A stretch of DNA of 10,038 nucleotides from Emcibacter sp. (GCA_027019205.1 JALUWZ010000115.1:1-10038); one strand, 5' to 3'. Positions 1-6,778 are shown, numbered from the stretch's first letter. Notes: generated from the letters alone by a model not told the origin. Program-made: numbers and translations.

Positions 1-642
1 AACCTCCAGCGCCGCTTCGACCGCCCGGGCAAAGCCGGTGGAATAGGCCACCGTACTGTCACCGGATATCCGGGCGCATAATTTTGCCGCCCCGTCTATA
101 TCCCGGCCTTCCAGCAGTTTTTCCACGCCCTTGTGGGCATAGCCCAGCCGTTCCTCAAGCCGCACCACGGTCTCGCCAAAGGCGGTAAAGCGGAAATGGC
201 CCGGCTCGATAATCCCGGCATGGACCGGACCAACCGGGATTTCATGCAGACCCTCGCCCTCGACCGGCAGGAATTGATAGGGGTTGTCATCATCATGTTT
301 GAGCCACGGACGCCCGTCGGGCAGCCCTTTCGCCTCGATAGAAAACAAGTCCTGAATGGTTCGCTCGAACCGCATGGCCGGGAGATGAAATTGGGAGATG
401 GCCGGATACTGGTTATTTTTTACCGTCACGGAGGCCACGGCGAACATATCTGATGATGGCTCGAACAGGGCCATATGCACTTGTTCCCCGTCAGCCCACA
501 GGCCAAGCATATCAAGGCTTTCGCCAAGGTCATGGGCCACATCAACCCACATTTCAGGCGTCAGGACAAAACGCGGATAGGGGTGGTGACGGGCCACGGC
601 CTCGCCGGTTATTAATTTTTCTGCCAGTGTGTTATGTTTCAT
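1..642 (-). CDS. hyfG: HyfG/HycE-like large subunit of an Ehr-type complex (N-terminal 214 residues, runs off left edge)
   Basis: This gene is not in the supplied ORF set and was read by hand. ATG is at 642-640 and the frame stays open to base 1. Residues about 1-115 resemble the NuoC/30-kDa domain, ending in RFERTIQDLF and GLPDGRPW. From about residue 125 the NuoD/49-kDa hydrogenase large-subunit domain begins, with IPVGPVHAGIIEPGHFRF (135-152), RLEERLGYAHKGVEKL (161-176) and RISGDS (191-196). This 30+49-kDa fusion is typical of HycE/HyfG of group 4 [NiFe] hydrogenases. The L1 metal motif RxCGxC is changed: S193 and S196 stand where the two Ni-ligand cysteines belong. That points to an energy-converting-hydrogenase-related (Ehr) protein without a NiFe site. 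In family members this subunit sits on the cytoplasmic face and passes electrons towards the membrane arm. The gene follows hyfF by 5 nt, with a weak GGGA ribosome site. The L2 motif is outside the window. Confidence 0.88.
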   Translation of the reverse strand, partial: MKHNTLAEKLITGEAVARHHPYPRFVLTPEMWVDVAHDLGESLDMLGLWADGEQVHMALFEPSSDMFAVASVTVKNNQYPAISQFHLPAMRFERTIQDLFSIEAKGLPDGRPWLKHDDDNPYQFLPVEGEGLHEIPVGPVHAGIIEPGHFRFTAFGETVVRLEERLGYAHKGVEKLLEGRDIDGAAKLCARISGDSTVAYSTGFARAVEAALEV

Positions 643-647
643 ATTTT

Positions 648-2087
648 CTATCCCAGCAATCGCGCAACCTGTTCAAACCAGCTGACCAGTGTTTCCGGCA
701 GATACAGGCCTGCGACCAGAACCAGCGCCAGATGGATGAATAACGGCACCGAACTTGCCGTCACCGGCCCGGCATTGGCGGTCGGCTCGCCAAACAGCAG
801 GCCCTGCAAGCGCATAATCAGCGCGCCAAAGGCCACCAGCAGCCCGAATGCCAGCAGCCCGGCAAGCAGAGGCTCGCGGGCAAAGGTCGAGGTCACTATC
901 AGAAACTCGCTCTTGAACACGCCAAAGGGCGGCACACCGGCGATGGCCAGCACCCCGAGGCCCAGCGCCCAGGCGAGCAGCGGATGGCTTTGGCTCAACC
1001 CGCGTATTTCGGCAAGTTTCTGGGTGCCCTTGGCCTGCGCCACGTTGCCGACGGCAAAGAAAATCGCCGATTTGGTCAGGCTGTGCATGGTCATATGCAG
1101 CAGTCCGGCGAAATTGGCCAGCGGCCCGCCCATGCCGAAAGCAAAAGTAATGATCCCCATATGCTCAATAGAGGAATAGGCAAACAGCCGTTTGATGTCG
1201 CGCCGCCGATAGAGCATAAAGGCGGCAAAGATCAGCGACACCAGCCCCATCGACATCAATATCGGGCCGGGGGACAGAGCCTGGTCATTTCCGGCGATGA
1301 TCATCTTGAAGCGCAGGACGGCATAGAGGGCAACATTAAGCAGCAGGCCGGAGAGGACGGCGGAAATCGGTGTCGGCCCCTCGGCATGGGCATCGGGCAA
1401 CCAGGCATGAAGCGGCGCCAGCCCGACCTTGGTGCCATAACCGACCAGCAGAAAGACGAAAGCCAGACTGAGCAGGGCCGGATCAAAATTTGCCGCATTG
1501 GCCATCAGCCGGGTCCAGGTCAGGGCGGGCATCCCTTCCCCCAGAATATGCTGGGCGGTCAGATAAATCAGGATCGTGCCGAAAAAGGCCAGGGCAATGC
1601 CGACGCTGCCGAGAATAAAATATTTCCACGCCGCCTCTATCGCCTCCCGGGTGCGGTAAATCCCGACCATAACCACGGTGCTGAGCGTCGCAACCTCGAC
1701 CCCGACCCACATCAGACCAACATTGTTGCTGACCAGGGCCAGACTCATCGCGCCGAGCATGGCCTGATACATCGCATGGTAAAAGCGCAGAAAACCGGGG
1801 GTCAGATGACCACTCTCCAGCTCATGGCGGATATAGGAGGCGCTGAACAGGCTGGTGGTAAAACCGATGAATGTATTCAGCACCACCAGATAGATATTGA
1901 ATTCATCAATCAGGAAAAGCGGCGTATTTACCGGCCTGATGTAAAATAGCGAGCAGGCGGCAAGGAAGGCGACAAAGCAGGCGACAATATTGGTATAGGC
2001 CCGCATGCCATGCCCCGGCAGAACCAGCAGCAGGATAATCGCCACCACCGGCGTTGTCAGAATAATATCAAGGCCGAGGTCGTTCAT
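648..2087 (-). CDS. hyfF: HyfF-like antiporter-type membrane subunit
   Basis: This 479-residue polytopic inner-membrane protein belongs to the NuoL/M/N-Mrp antiporter superfamily (proton_antipo_M domain about residues 120-420). It is one of two putative ion-pumping subunits here. Residues matching the known proton path are visible: E131 in WVGVEVATLS (TM5 Glu), K220 in GYGTKVGLAPLHAWLPDAH (TM7 Lys) and K392 in PPFGVFKSEF (TM12 Lys). The IKRLFAYSSIEHMG and HSLTKSAIFF (K339) motifs are typical of HyfF. At the TM8 position, where NuoM and NuoN carry Lys, this protein has N251 (SGLLLNVALY). The length and the lack of a long C-terminal arm suit HyfF rather than HyfB or HyfD. The start ATG overlaps the hyfE stop as ATGA (2087-2084) and the stop is 5 nt before hyfG, so translation is probably coupled. 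The gene is intact. The product name is well supported; the pumped ion is unknown. Confidence 0.93.
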   Translation of the reverse strand: MNDLGLDIILTTPVVAIILLLVLPGHGMRAYTNIVACFVAFLAACSLFYIRPVNTPLFLIDEFNIYLVVLNTFIGFTTSLFSASYIRHELESGHLTPGFLRFYHAMYQAMLGAMSLALVSNNVGLMWVGVEVATLSTVVMVGIYRTREAIEAAWKYFILGSVGIALAFFGTILIYLTAQHILGEGMPALTWTRLMANAANFDPALLSLAFVFLLVGYGTKVGLAPLHAWLPDAHAEGPTPISAVLSGLLLNVALYAVLRFKMIIAGNDQALSPGPILMSMGLVSLIFAAFMLYRRRDIKRLFAYSSIEHMGIITFAFGMGGPLANFAGLLHMTMHSLTKSAIFFAVGNVAQAKGTQKLAEIRGLSQSHPLLAWALGLGVLAIAGVPPFGVFKSEFLIVTSTFAREPLLAGLLAFGLLVAFGALIMRLQGLLFGEPTANAGPVTASSVPLFIHLALVLVAGLYLPETLVSWFEQVARLLG

Positions 2088-2746
2088 TCCCGGTCCCCCC
2101 GATACTGGTTAAGATTATCAACATCAATCGTATCAAACCGCTCCTGAATCCGGAACAGGAACAGGCCGAACACGAAAAAGGCAATCAGCACCGAAAAGGC
2201 AACGCTGATTTCCACCACCAGCGGCATGCCCCGGGCGCCGGTGGCAGCAAGGATCAGACCGTTTTCCAGCGACATAAAGCCGATGATCTGGCTGACGGCA
2301 TTGCGCCGGGTGACCATGATCAACAGGCCAAGCAGAATAATGGCGAAGGCAAAGGCCAGATCCTCCTTGATGACCCCGACCTCTCCGGTGGTGACCGGAA
2401 AGATGACCATAATCGCCAGAATGGTCAGCCCGACACCGGCCAGCATGGTCATGCCGACCCCGACAACATCCTCTATATTCTGGTGAATGCCAAGGTTACG
2501 CACGATGCGGAACAGCGCCATGGGAATGACAATCCCCTTCATGACAAGGGCGATTACGGCGGTAATGTAAAGATGGGCCGCATCCTGTATATAGGCCTGC
2601 CAGGCGACCGCCATCGACAGGACAATTGCCTGTATGGCAAAAATTTTCAGCAATCCGAACATGCGCGCCTGATAGAGCAGCATAAAGCTTGTGACCAATA
2701 TGATCCCGGCCAGAAAATGAGATATATCCGCACTGATATTTACCAT
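2084..2746 (-). CDS. hyfE: HyfE-like membrane subunit (NuoK-like)
   Basis: This 220-residue, highly hydrophobic protein has about six to seven predicted transmembrane helices. The sequence fits HyfE of hydrogenase 4, whose C-terminal half is related to NuoK/MrpC. The clearest signature is GFMSLENGLILAATG (156-170), with E161 in a membrane helix where NuoK-type subunits carry a conserved Glu. It is followed by E179 in PLVVEISVAF and the polar tail QERFDTIDVDNLNQYRGD (201-218). In the complex it lies between the HyfC-like heel and the antiporter subunits, and its buried acidic residues are part of the hydrophilic axis. The start overlaps the hyfC stop by one base (TAATG), with AAGGGG a few bases upstream as ribosome site. 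The stop overlaps the hyfF start (ATGA). Length matches E. coli HyfE (about 216 residues). No defect seen. Confidence 0.92.
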   Translation of the reverse strand: MVNISADISHFLAGIILVTSFMLLYQARMFGLLKIFAIQAIVLSMAVAWQAYIQDAAHLYITAVIALVMKGIVIPMALFRIVRNLGIHQNIEDVVGVGMTMLAGVGLTILAIMVIFPVTTGEVGVIKEDLAFAFAIILLGLLIMVTRRNAVSQIIGFMSLENGLILAATGARGMPLVVEISVAFSVLIAFFVFGLFLFRIQERFDTIDVDNLNQYRGDRE

Positions 2747-3702
2747 TATATACCCCTTGAGACAAAAAGCAGGATCGTTGCCAGCAGACCCAGAATGAGC
2801 GCCGCCCCGAGAAATTCAGCGACCCGGAACACCCGCATCTTGGCCACGGCGGTCTCGCCGATTGCCAGGAAAAGTCCGGCCAGCAGCAGCTTCGCCAGAT
2901 AGAGTATGATCCCGATGGCATATTGCCCGGCGGACGCCGGGGCGGATGCCATACCAAAGGGGATGAAAATACAGCCGAACAGCGACAGATAAAGCAGCAG
3001 CTTGATCGACGCCGCCCATTCAATCAGCGCAAGGTGACGTCCGGAATATTCAAGGATCATCGCCTCGTGAACCATGGTCAGTTCAAGATGCGTGGTCGGG
3101 TTGTCAACCGGAATCCGCGCATTTTCGGCAAGAGTGACAATGATCAGGGCAATGAAGGCCAGCGCCAGAGAGGCTCTCAGGCCAATTGGATTGGCAGAAA
3201 TATATTCGGCAATCAAGGACAGCTGCGTCGTCCCGGCCAGCAGGGCCACGGTGAAGATAATCATCAGCATCGCCGGTTCGGCCAGTGAGGAAATCATCAT
3301 TTCCCGCGAGGAGCCAATGCCGCCAAAGCTGGTGCCGACATCCATGCCCGCAAGGGCCAGCGCGAAACGGGCCGTGCCAAGCAGGGCAACAATGGCGAGA
3401 AAATCTGTCGCCCAGCTGAACATCAGTCCGGTGGCAAAGGTCGGAACCAGCGCCGCCGCCACCCAGATTGCTGCAAAAACAATATAGGGCGCAACCCGAT
3501 AGAGCCATGACGCATTTTCCGCCATCATAACATCCTTGCGGAGCAGGCGGAAAATATCGTAATAGGGCTGAAAGACCGAGGCCCCCCGATGCCGCAGCAG
3601 CCGGGCCTTGATTTTACGGATGATGCCCATAAGCAGCGGGGCGACGAACAACACTATGCCCATCTGAATCCCCTGCGTGAAAAGATCGGTTATCATCGCC
3701 AT
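2746..3702 (-). CDS. hyfC: HyfC-like membrane subunit (NuoH/HycD family)
   Basis: This is a 318-residue NuoH-family membrane subunit, the piece that joins the soluble redox arm to the antiporter subunits. Family motifs are clear: LRHRGASVFQPYYDIFRLLRKD (about 36-57, first cytoplasmic loop), GMDVGTSFGGIGSSREM (119-135) and ENARIPVDNPTTHLELTMVH (193-212), followed by EAMILEYSGRHLAL. The charged residues E193, R196, D200, E207, E213 and E218 belong to the acidic funnel that in complex I links quinone chemistry to proton movement. About eight hydrophobic segments are present. Two starts are possible: ATG 3702 (used here, 10-nt overlap with hyfB) and ATG 3696, which gives an ATGA overlap with the hyfB stop and better spacing from the GGTGGTGGT stretch. 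The true protein may therefore be 316 residues. The stop overlaps hyfE by one base. Confidence 0.93.
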   Translation of the reverse strand: MAMITDLFTQGIQMGIVLFVAPLLMGIIRKIKARLLRHRGASVFQPYYDIFRLLRKDVMMAENASWLYRVAPYIVFAAIWVAAALVPTFATGLMFSWATDFLAIVALLGTARFALALAGMDVGTSFGGIGSSREMMISSLAEPAMLMIIFTVALLAGTTQLSLIAEYISANPIGLRASLALAFIALIIVTLAENARIPVDNPTTHLELTMVHEAMILEYSGRHLALIEWAASIKLLLYLSLFGCIFIPFGMASAPASAGQYAIGIILYLAKLLLAGLFLAIGETAVAKMRVFRVAEFLGAALILGLLATILLFVSRGI

Positions 3703-5714
3703 ACCACCACCATTATCAACAGAATTATCAATGTGGCAAACATCAGCGACAGGTAACGGCGGATCGTCAGAAACTGGAGAAAATTCAGCCGCTCTGTCGT
3801 CTTTTCCAGAAGATTATTCAGCGGGGTGAAAATAAAGGCCCAGGCCGGGTCCGACATTTTTACGCTGAAATGCGCCGCCCTTGTCTCTCCGGGGGCCGGC
3901 ATGTCAACTTTTTCCCGGGCATGAAAGACAGTACCGCCAAATATTCTGCGGATAGGCTGACTGAAACTGCCGGAGGTATATTGGCTGGCGGCGGACTCCG
4001 GCGGGGTGCCACAATCCCATGCCGGTCCCCGCCGGATCACCCGCGAGGCAAAATGGTGAATGAACCAGGCGGTCATTGATCCGGCCAGCAGCAGGAAACC
4101 CAGAATTATCAAGCCGTTATAGGAACTTTTCTCCGAAGAAAAAGGAATGAGGGACAGGGCTGAATGGCTGTCCCCCTGTGGGGGCAGGCCGGCGGAAACC
4201 AGCTGATGCACTGCCGGGCCAATTCCGTCGACTGCCACTGTTGGCAGAATACCGATCAGCAGGCACAGGATGGCAAGGATGGCCATTGCCGTGAGGGAAA
4301 ATCGGTCAGTTTCCCGGGCGGTCCCGGCCTGTGCCGTTCTGGCCCGGCCCAGAAAGGTAACCCCGAACGCCTTGACAAAGCAGGTCGCCGCCAGCGCCGC
4401 TGACAGGGCAAGCACCGCGCCGACCGCCGGAACCAGAAATTTCAGCAGGGCTTGTGGTAATTCCGGACTGGCGAGAATAGCCTGAAAGGTCAGCCATTCG
4501 GAAACAAACCCGTTGAATGGCGGCAGGGCCGAAATGGCGACCGAGCCGATCAGGAAGAAGAATGCGGTATAGGGCATGCGGTGAATAAGCCCGCCGAGAT
4601 GATCAATATCGCGCTCACCCGTGGCATGAAGCACCGATCCGGAGCCGAGAAACAGCAGGCTCTTGAACAGGGAATGATTGAAGATATGCAGCAATGCCGC
4701 CGTCATGGCGACCGCCGCCCCGGCCTCCAGCCCGTTGATATGGAAGGCGAGCGCCAACCCGAGGCCAATAAAAATAATACCGATATTTTCGACAGTATGA
4801 TAGGCCAGTAATCGTTTCAGATCATGCTGCATCAGGGCATAAAGCACGCCGATCAGGGCGGTCGCCGCGCCGATGATCAGAATGGGCACCGGTCCCCACC
4901 AGCCAATCCTGTTGCCGACGAGATCAAAAACAATCCGGATAAAGCCGTAAATCGCCACCTTGGTCATCACCCCGCTCATCAGAGCTGAAACATGGCTCGG
5001 GGCGGCGGGATGGGCCAGCGGCAGCCAGATATGCAGGGGAAACAACCCGGCCTTTGACCCGGCGCCGAGCAGGGCCAGTGCCAATATAATCGCCCCGCCC
5101 CATGCGGGCAGGCTGTGGCCGCGAATGGCCTCGAAAGAATATCCCCCGTCGGCTCCGGCCAGGATGCCAAAGGCAAATAACAGCATCAATGTACCGAAGG
5201 CGGCCATGGTGAAATAGGTCAGCCCGGCTTTTTGTGTTTCCGGGTCGCGATGGTTTGACATCACCAGCATCCATGATGTCAGGGACATAAATTCCCATGA
5301 CAGCAGAAAAGTAAAGGCATCATCGGCAATGACCACCAGATTCATCGCACATAGAAAAGCGGCAAAAAACGGCAATATCCGCCGGGGTTGCGCCGCATGA
5401 ACCCCGTAGCCAATGCCGTAAAGGCTGGTCATCATCCCGCCCAGATTGACCACTATCAGAAAAAAGGCCGACAGGGCATCAAGCCGGAAATGAGTCCCGA
5501 CCCATGACAGGCCAACGGGCAATATCATGGTTTGCGGATGACCGGAGGAAAACAGCAGGGCCGGCACGGCACCAATGAGCAGACCGGTGCTGATAATGGC
5601 GGACAGGCCATAATACAGCCGCACCCAGGCCTTGCCAGTCCGGATCACGCAGGAGAATGCGGCAAGGCAAAGCAACAGGACCAGCCCGGTCAGGATTACC
5701 TGTAAAGCGGTCAT
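3693..5714 (-). CDS. hyfB: HyfB-like antiporter-type membrane subunit
   Basis: First gene of the operon. It encodes a large NuoL/M-related antiporter-like subunit. Numbered from ATG 5714 it has 673 residues, close to E. coli HyfB (about 672). E141 lies in LLSWEFMSLTSW, K221 in GAGSKAGLFPLHIWLPLAHP, K252 in GVMTKVAIYG, K351 in HSLFKSLLFLG and E406 in PPFNGFVSEWLTF. These match the TM5 Glu, TM7 and TM8 Lys and TM12 acidic residue of the proton path. The C-terminal part carries WDCGTPPESAASQYTSGSFS (566-585) and a last membrane helix, typical of the HyfB/HycC arm. The reading frame stays open upstream to a TTG at 5783, and another TTG at 5732 has AGGA in front, but residues before ATG 5714 do not look like family sequence. 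ATG 5714 has a poor ribosome site of its own and overlaps the stop of a small upstream ORF as ATGA, so coupled initiation is plausible. The 3' end overlaps hyfC. Confidence 0.93.
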   Translation of the reverse strand: MTALQVILTGLVLLLCLAAFSCVIRTGKAWVRLYYGLSAIISTGLLIGAVPALLFSSGHPQTMILPVGLSWVGTHFRLDALSAFFLIVVNLGGMMTSLYGIGYGVHAAQPRRILPFFAAFLCAMNLVVIADDAFTFLLSWEFMSLTSWMLVMSNHRDPETQKAGLTYFTMAAFGTLMLLFAFGILAGADGGYSFEAIRGHSLPAWGGAIILALALLGAGSKAGLFPLHIWLPLAHPAAPSHVSALMSGVMTKVAIYGFIRIVFDLVGNRIGWWGPVPILIIGAATALIGVLYALMQHDLKRLLAYHTVENIGIIFIGLGLALAFHINGLEAGAAVAMTAALLHIFNHSLFKSLLFLGSGSVLHATGERDIDHLGGLIHRMPYTAFFFLIGSVAISALPPFNGFVSEWLTFQAILASPELPQALLKFLVPAVGAVLALSAALAATCFVKAFGVTFLGRARTAQAGTARETDRFSLTAMAILAILCLLIGILPTVAVDGIGPAVHQLVSAGLPPQGDSHSALSLIPFSSEKSSYNGLIILGFLLLAGSMTAWFIHHFASRVIRRGPAWDCGTPPESAASQYTSGSFSQPIRRIFGGTVFHAREKVDMPAPGETRAAHFSVKMSDPAWAFIFTPLNNLLEKTTERLNFLQFLTIRRYLSLMFATLIILLIMVVVWR

Positions 5715-5797
5715 GGCGTTGATGATCCGCAATATTTCCTGCTGTTGGTGACAGAGGCAACTCTTGCCTTCTGTCTTGTGCAAAAGGGTCTGTTCAT
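5711..5797 (-). CDS. Possible 28-codon leader ORF coupled to hyfB
   Basis: ATG at 5797-5795 is preceded by AGGA (5806-5803) at 5-nt spacing, the best ribosome site in the hyfB leader. The ORF encodes a basic, non-hydrophobic peptide starting MNRPFCTRQKARVASV and ending GSSTP. Its TGA overlaps the hyfB ATG as ATGA (5714-5711), the same overlap seen between hyfE and hyfF. The inverted repeat 5751-5774 lies inside it. No family is recognised. The frame is open further upstream to 5911, but that extension has no convincing start. It could be chance, since 28 open codons are not statistically significant; the case rests on the ribosome site and the overlap. Confidence 0.3.
   Translation of the reverse strand: MNRPFCTRQKARVASVTNSRKYCGSSTP
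5751..5774. repeat. Inverted repeat in the hyfB leader
   Basis: On the plus strand ACAGAGGCAA (5751-5760), a CTC loop, then TTGCCTTCTGT (5764-5774) form a 10-bp stem with one bulged A and a 3-nt loop. It lies 37 nt upstream of hyfB ATG 5714 and would fold in the hyf transcript. No T-run follows on either strand, so it does not look like an intrinsic terminator. It could be an mRNA structure that controls hyfB initiation, or a protein-binding dyad. Confidence 0.5.
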
Positions 5798-6047
5798 TGT
5801 TATCCTAAAATATAGCAATAAGTGACAAGGGGCTTTTGCAGGACAGGAATATGTTGCGCTGCACCCTCTTTTGTCGTGGCGCATATTCCACCTTTTAAAA
5901 ATATTTTTCAAGGCAAAAAATACTCTGGAATGAATAAAAGAACGGGGTCAGATATTTTTCAAGCAGTGCTCTATGGAAAAAGTAACCCGCTCTTAAGGAA
6001 TTTGCCGTAGGATATGGCGTGAATATATAATAACGGGTATAGAATAT
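5798..6047. other. AT-rich divergent intergenic region between the hyf operon and rcdA
   Basis: No convincing protein gene lies here; the short ORFs on both strands show no family features or proper starts. It must hold the control regions for hyf (leftward) and rcdA (rightward). Visible elements are a 12-bp direct repeat ATATTTTTCAAG at 5901-5912 and 5952-5963 (start to start 51 bp), a perfect 12-bp palindrome AAAAATATTTTT at 5897-5908 overlapping the first copy, and the rcdA promoter near 6002-6031. No clear sigma54 -24/-12 element or FNR-type TTGAT-N4-ATCAA box was seen. Confidence 0.6.
6002..6031 (+). promoter_or_regulatory. Sigma70-like promoter for rcdA
   Basis: TTGCCG at 6002-6007, an 18-nt spacer, then a perfect TATAAT at 6026-6031. 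Transcription would begin near 6038, leaving only about 10 nt before the ATG at 6048. That fits the absence of a strong Shine-Dalgarno sequence in front of rcdA. Confidence 0.5.
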
Positions 6048-6536
6048 ATGACAGGTCAGAATATTGAAAAAGATGGTCTGCTGGACCCGCGTTTTCTGGA
6101 AAAATCATATCAGGAGGCGATGGCGCTTACTCAGGCCGTGGCCAGTTATCTTGAAGTTGAAAACCGGCAGGTCAGAAATTACAGCCTGAATTTGGGGACA
6201 GAGGTTTATTATGCCAGCGAAAGTATGCGGGTTTCCACCTGCCTGATGCAGGTGATGTCATGGTTTCTGGTTCAAAAGGGGGTGGCCGCAGGTGAAATTA
6301 CCAGAAAACAGGCCGGGGCGCTGAAATTCCGGCTCGGGGCCAGGGATATCTGTCTGGCAGACGTCGATACCAGCAAGGGAGACCTGCCCGAACAGCTCGT
6401 CACATTTCTGCACAAGGCCCAGGCCCTCTATCGGCAGGTTGCCCGGATGGACAGAATGGTTTATGGCGACCATGGGGAAACAAACCCGGTGCATGAATTA
6501 TTCAGCCGGATTCGCAACAAAGACATATCTGAATAA
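6048..6536 (+). CDS. rcdA: DUF1465 family protein, RcdA-like (regulator of CtrA degradation)
   Basis: A soluble, mainly helical protein of 162 residues. The central stretch YASESMRVSTCLMQVMSWFL (residues 55-74) followed by QKGVAAGEITRKQA is typical of DUF1465. In Caulobacter this family is RcdA, an adaptor that works with CpdR and PopA to bring the cell-cycle regulator CtrA and other substrates to the ClpXP protease at the pole. Length is close to Caulobacter RcdA. No signal peptide or membrane segment is seen. Neighbours rpmE, an ABC exporter and a MotB-like gene fit alphaproteobacterial synteny, so this is the native locus rather than part of the hyf operon, which is divergent. The ATG at 6048 has only a weak GGG-rich stretch upstream. 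Family assignment is strong; the CtrA role is inferred from homology and is not certain for every order. Confidence 0.82.
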   Translation: MTGQNIEKDGLLDPRFLEKSYQEAMALTQAVASYLEVENRQVRNYSLNLGTEVYYASESMRVSTCLMQVMSWFLVQKGVAAGEITRKQAGALKFRLGARDICLADVDTSKGDLPEQLVTFLHKAQALYRQVARMDRMVYGDHGETNPVHELFSRIRNKDISE

Positions 6537-6553
6537 GATATATGAATAGCCGG

Positions 6554-6778
6554 TTATTTTGACAGTTTGAAATTGCCAAAACGCTTGTTGAACTGGGCAA
6601 CACGGCCCTTGTCAGCAAGTTTTTTGGAGCCGCCGGTCCATGCGGGATGGGACTTTGGGTCAACTTCCAAAGTCATCGTATCCCCTGTCTTCCCCCAGGT
6701 AGAAAAGGTCTTGTAGCTGCTGCCATCGGTCATAACCACATTTATTTCGTGGTAGTCCGGGTGAATATTCTGTTTCAT
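6554..6778 (-). CDS. rpmE: 50S ribosomal protein L31 (bL31, cysteine-free type)
   Basis: A 74-residue protein starting MKQNIHPDYHEINVVMTDGS, with STWGKTGDT (26-34) and VDPKSHPAWTGGSKKL (39-54), the hallmark sequence of bL31 in Alphaproteobacteria. It is a small protein of the large ribosomal subunit near the central protuberance that bridges to the small subunit. The zinc-binding cysteines of the C+ form are absent, so this is the zinc-independent C- form. GGAG lies about 10 nt before the ATG. The gene converges with rcdA (17 nt between stops) and is divergent from the ABC exporter. Only weak AT-rich dyads lie at the 3' end, so no clear terminator is called. Confidence 0.97.
   Translation of the reverse strand: MKQNIHPDYHEINVVMTDGSSYKTFSTWGKTGDTMTLEVDPKSHPAWTGGSKKLADKGRVAQFNKRFGNFKLSK

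Noticed and set aside
634..1179. A 181-codon open frame on the plus strand
   Set aside because: It is antisense to the 3' end of hyfF and has no recognisable domain or ribosome site.
984..1949. A 321-codon open frame on the plus strand
   Set aside because: It lies wholly antisense to hyfF, which has clear family motifs. Its product is rich in Gln, Gly, His and Arg, as expected for the complement of a membrane-protein gene, and resembles no family.
5715..5783. N-terminal extension of hyfB from TTG 5783
   Set aside because: The 23 extra residues are polar, include two cysteines and do not resemble the hydrophobic start of HyfB. No ribosome site precedes this TTG, and starting at ATG 5714 gives the expected family length.
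5802..5828. Possible minus-strand hyf promoter, TTGTCA (5828-5823) with TAGGAT (5807-5802)
   Set aside because: The spacer is only 15 nt and the -10 match is weak. The AGGA within it is better explained as the ribosome site of the leader ORF, and transcription from here would start too late for that ORF.
5943..5952. GGGGTCAG motif resembling sequence near REP-associated elements
   Set aside because: There is one copy only, with no inverted partner and no transposase nearby.
5822..6010. A 62-codon open frame on the plus strand in the intergenic region
   Set aside because: It has no ribosome site, no family similarity and an irregular composition, and it would run through the proposed rcdA -35 element.
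6525..6558. Terminator between rcdA and rpmE
   Set aside because: The dyads ATATCT/AGATAT (6525-6541) and AATAG/TTATT around CCGG (6545-6558) are short and AT-rich and would be unstable, so an intrinsic terminator is not supported.
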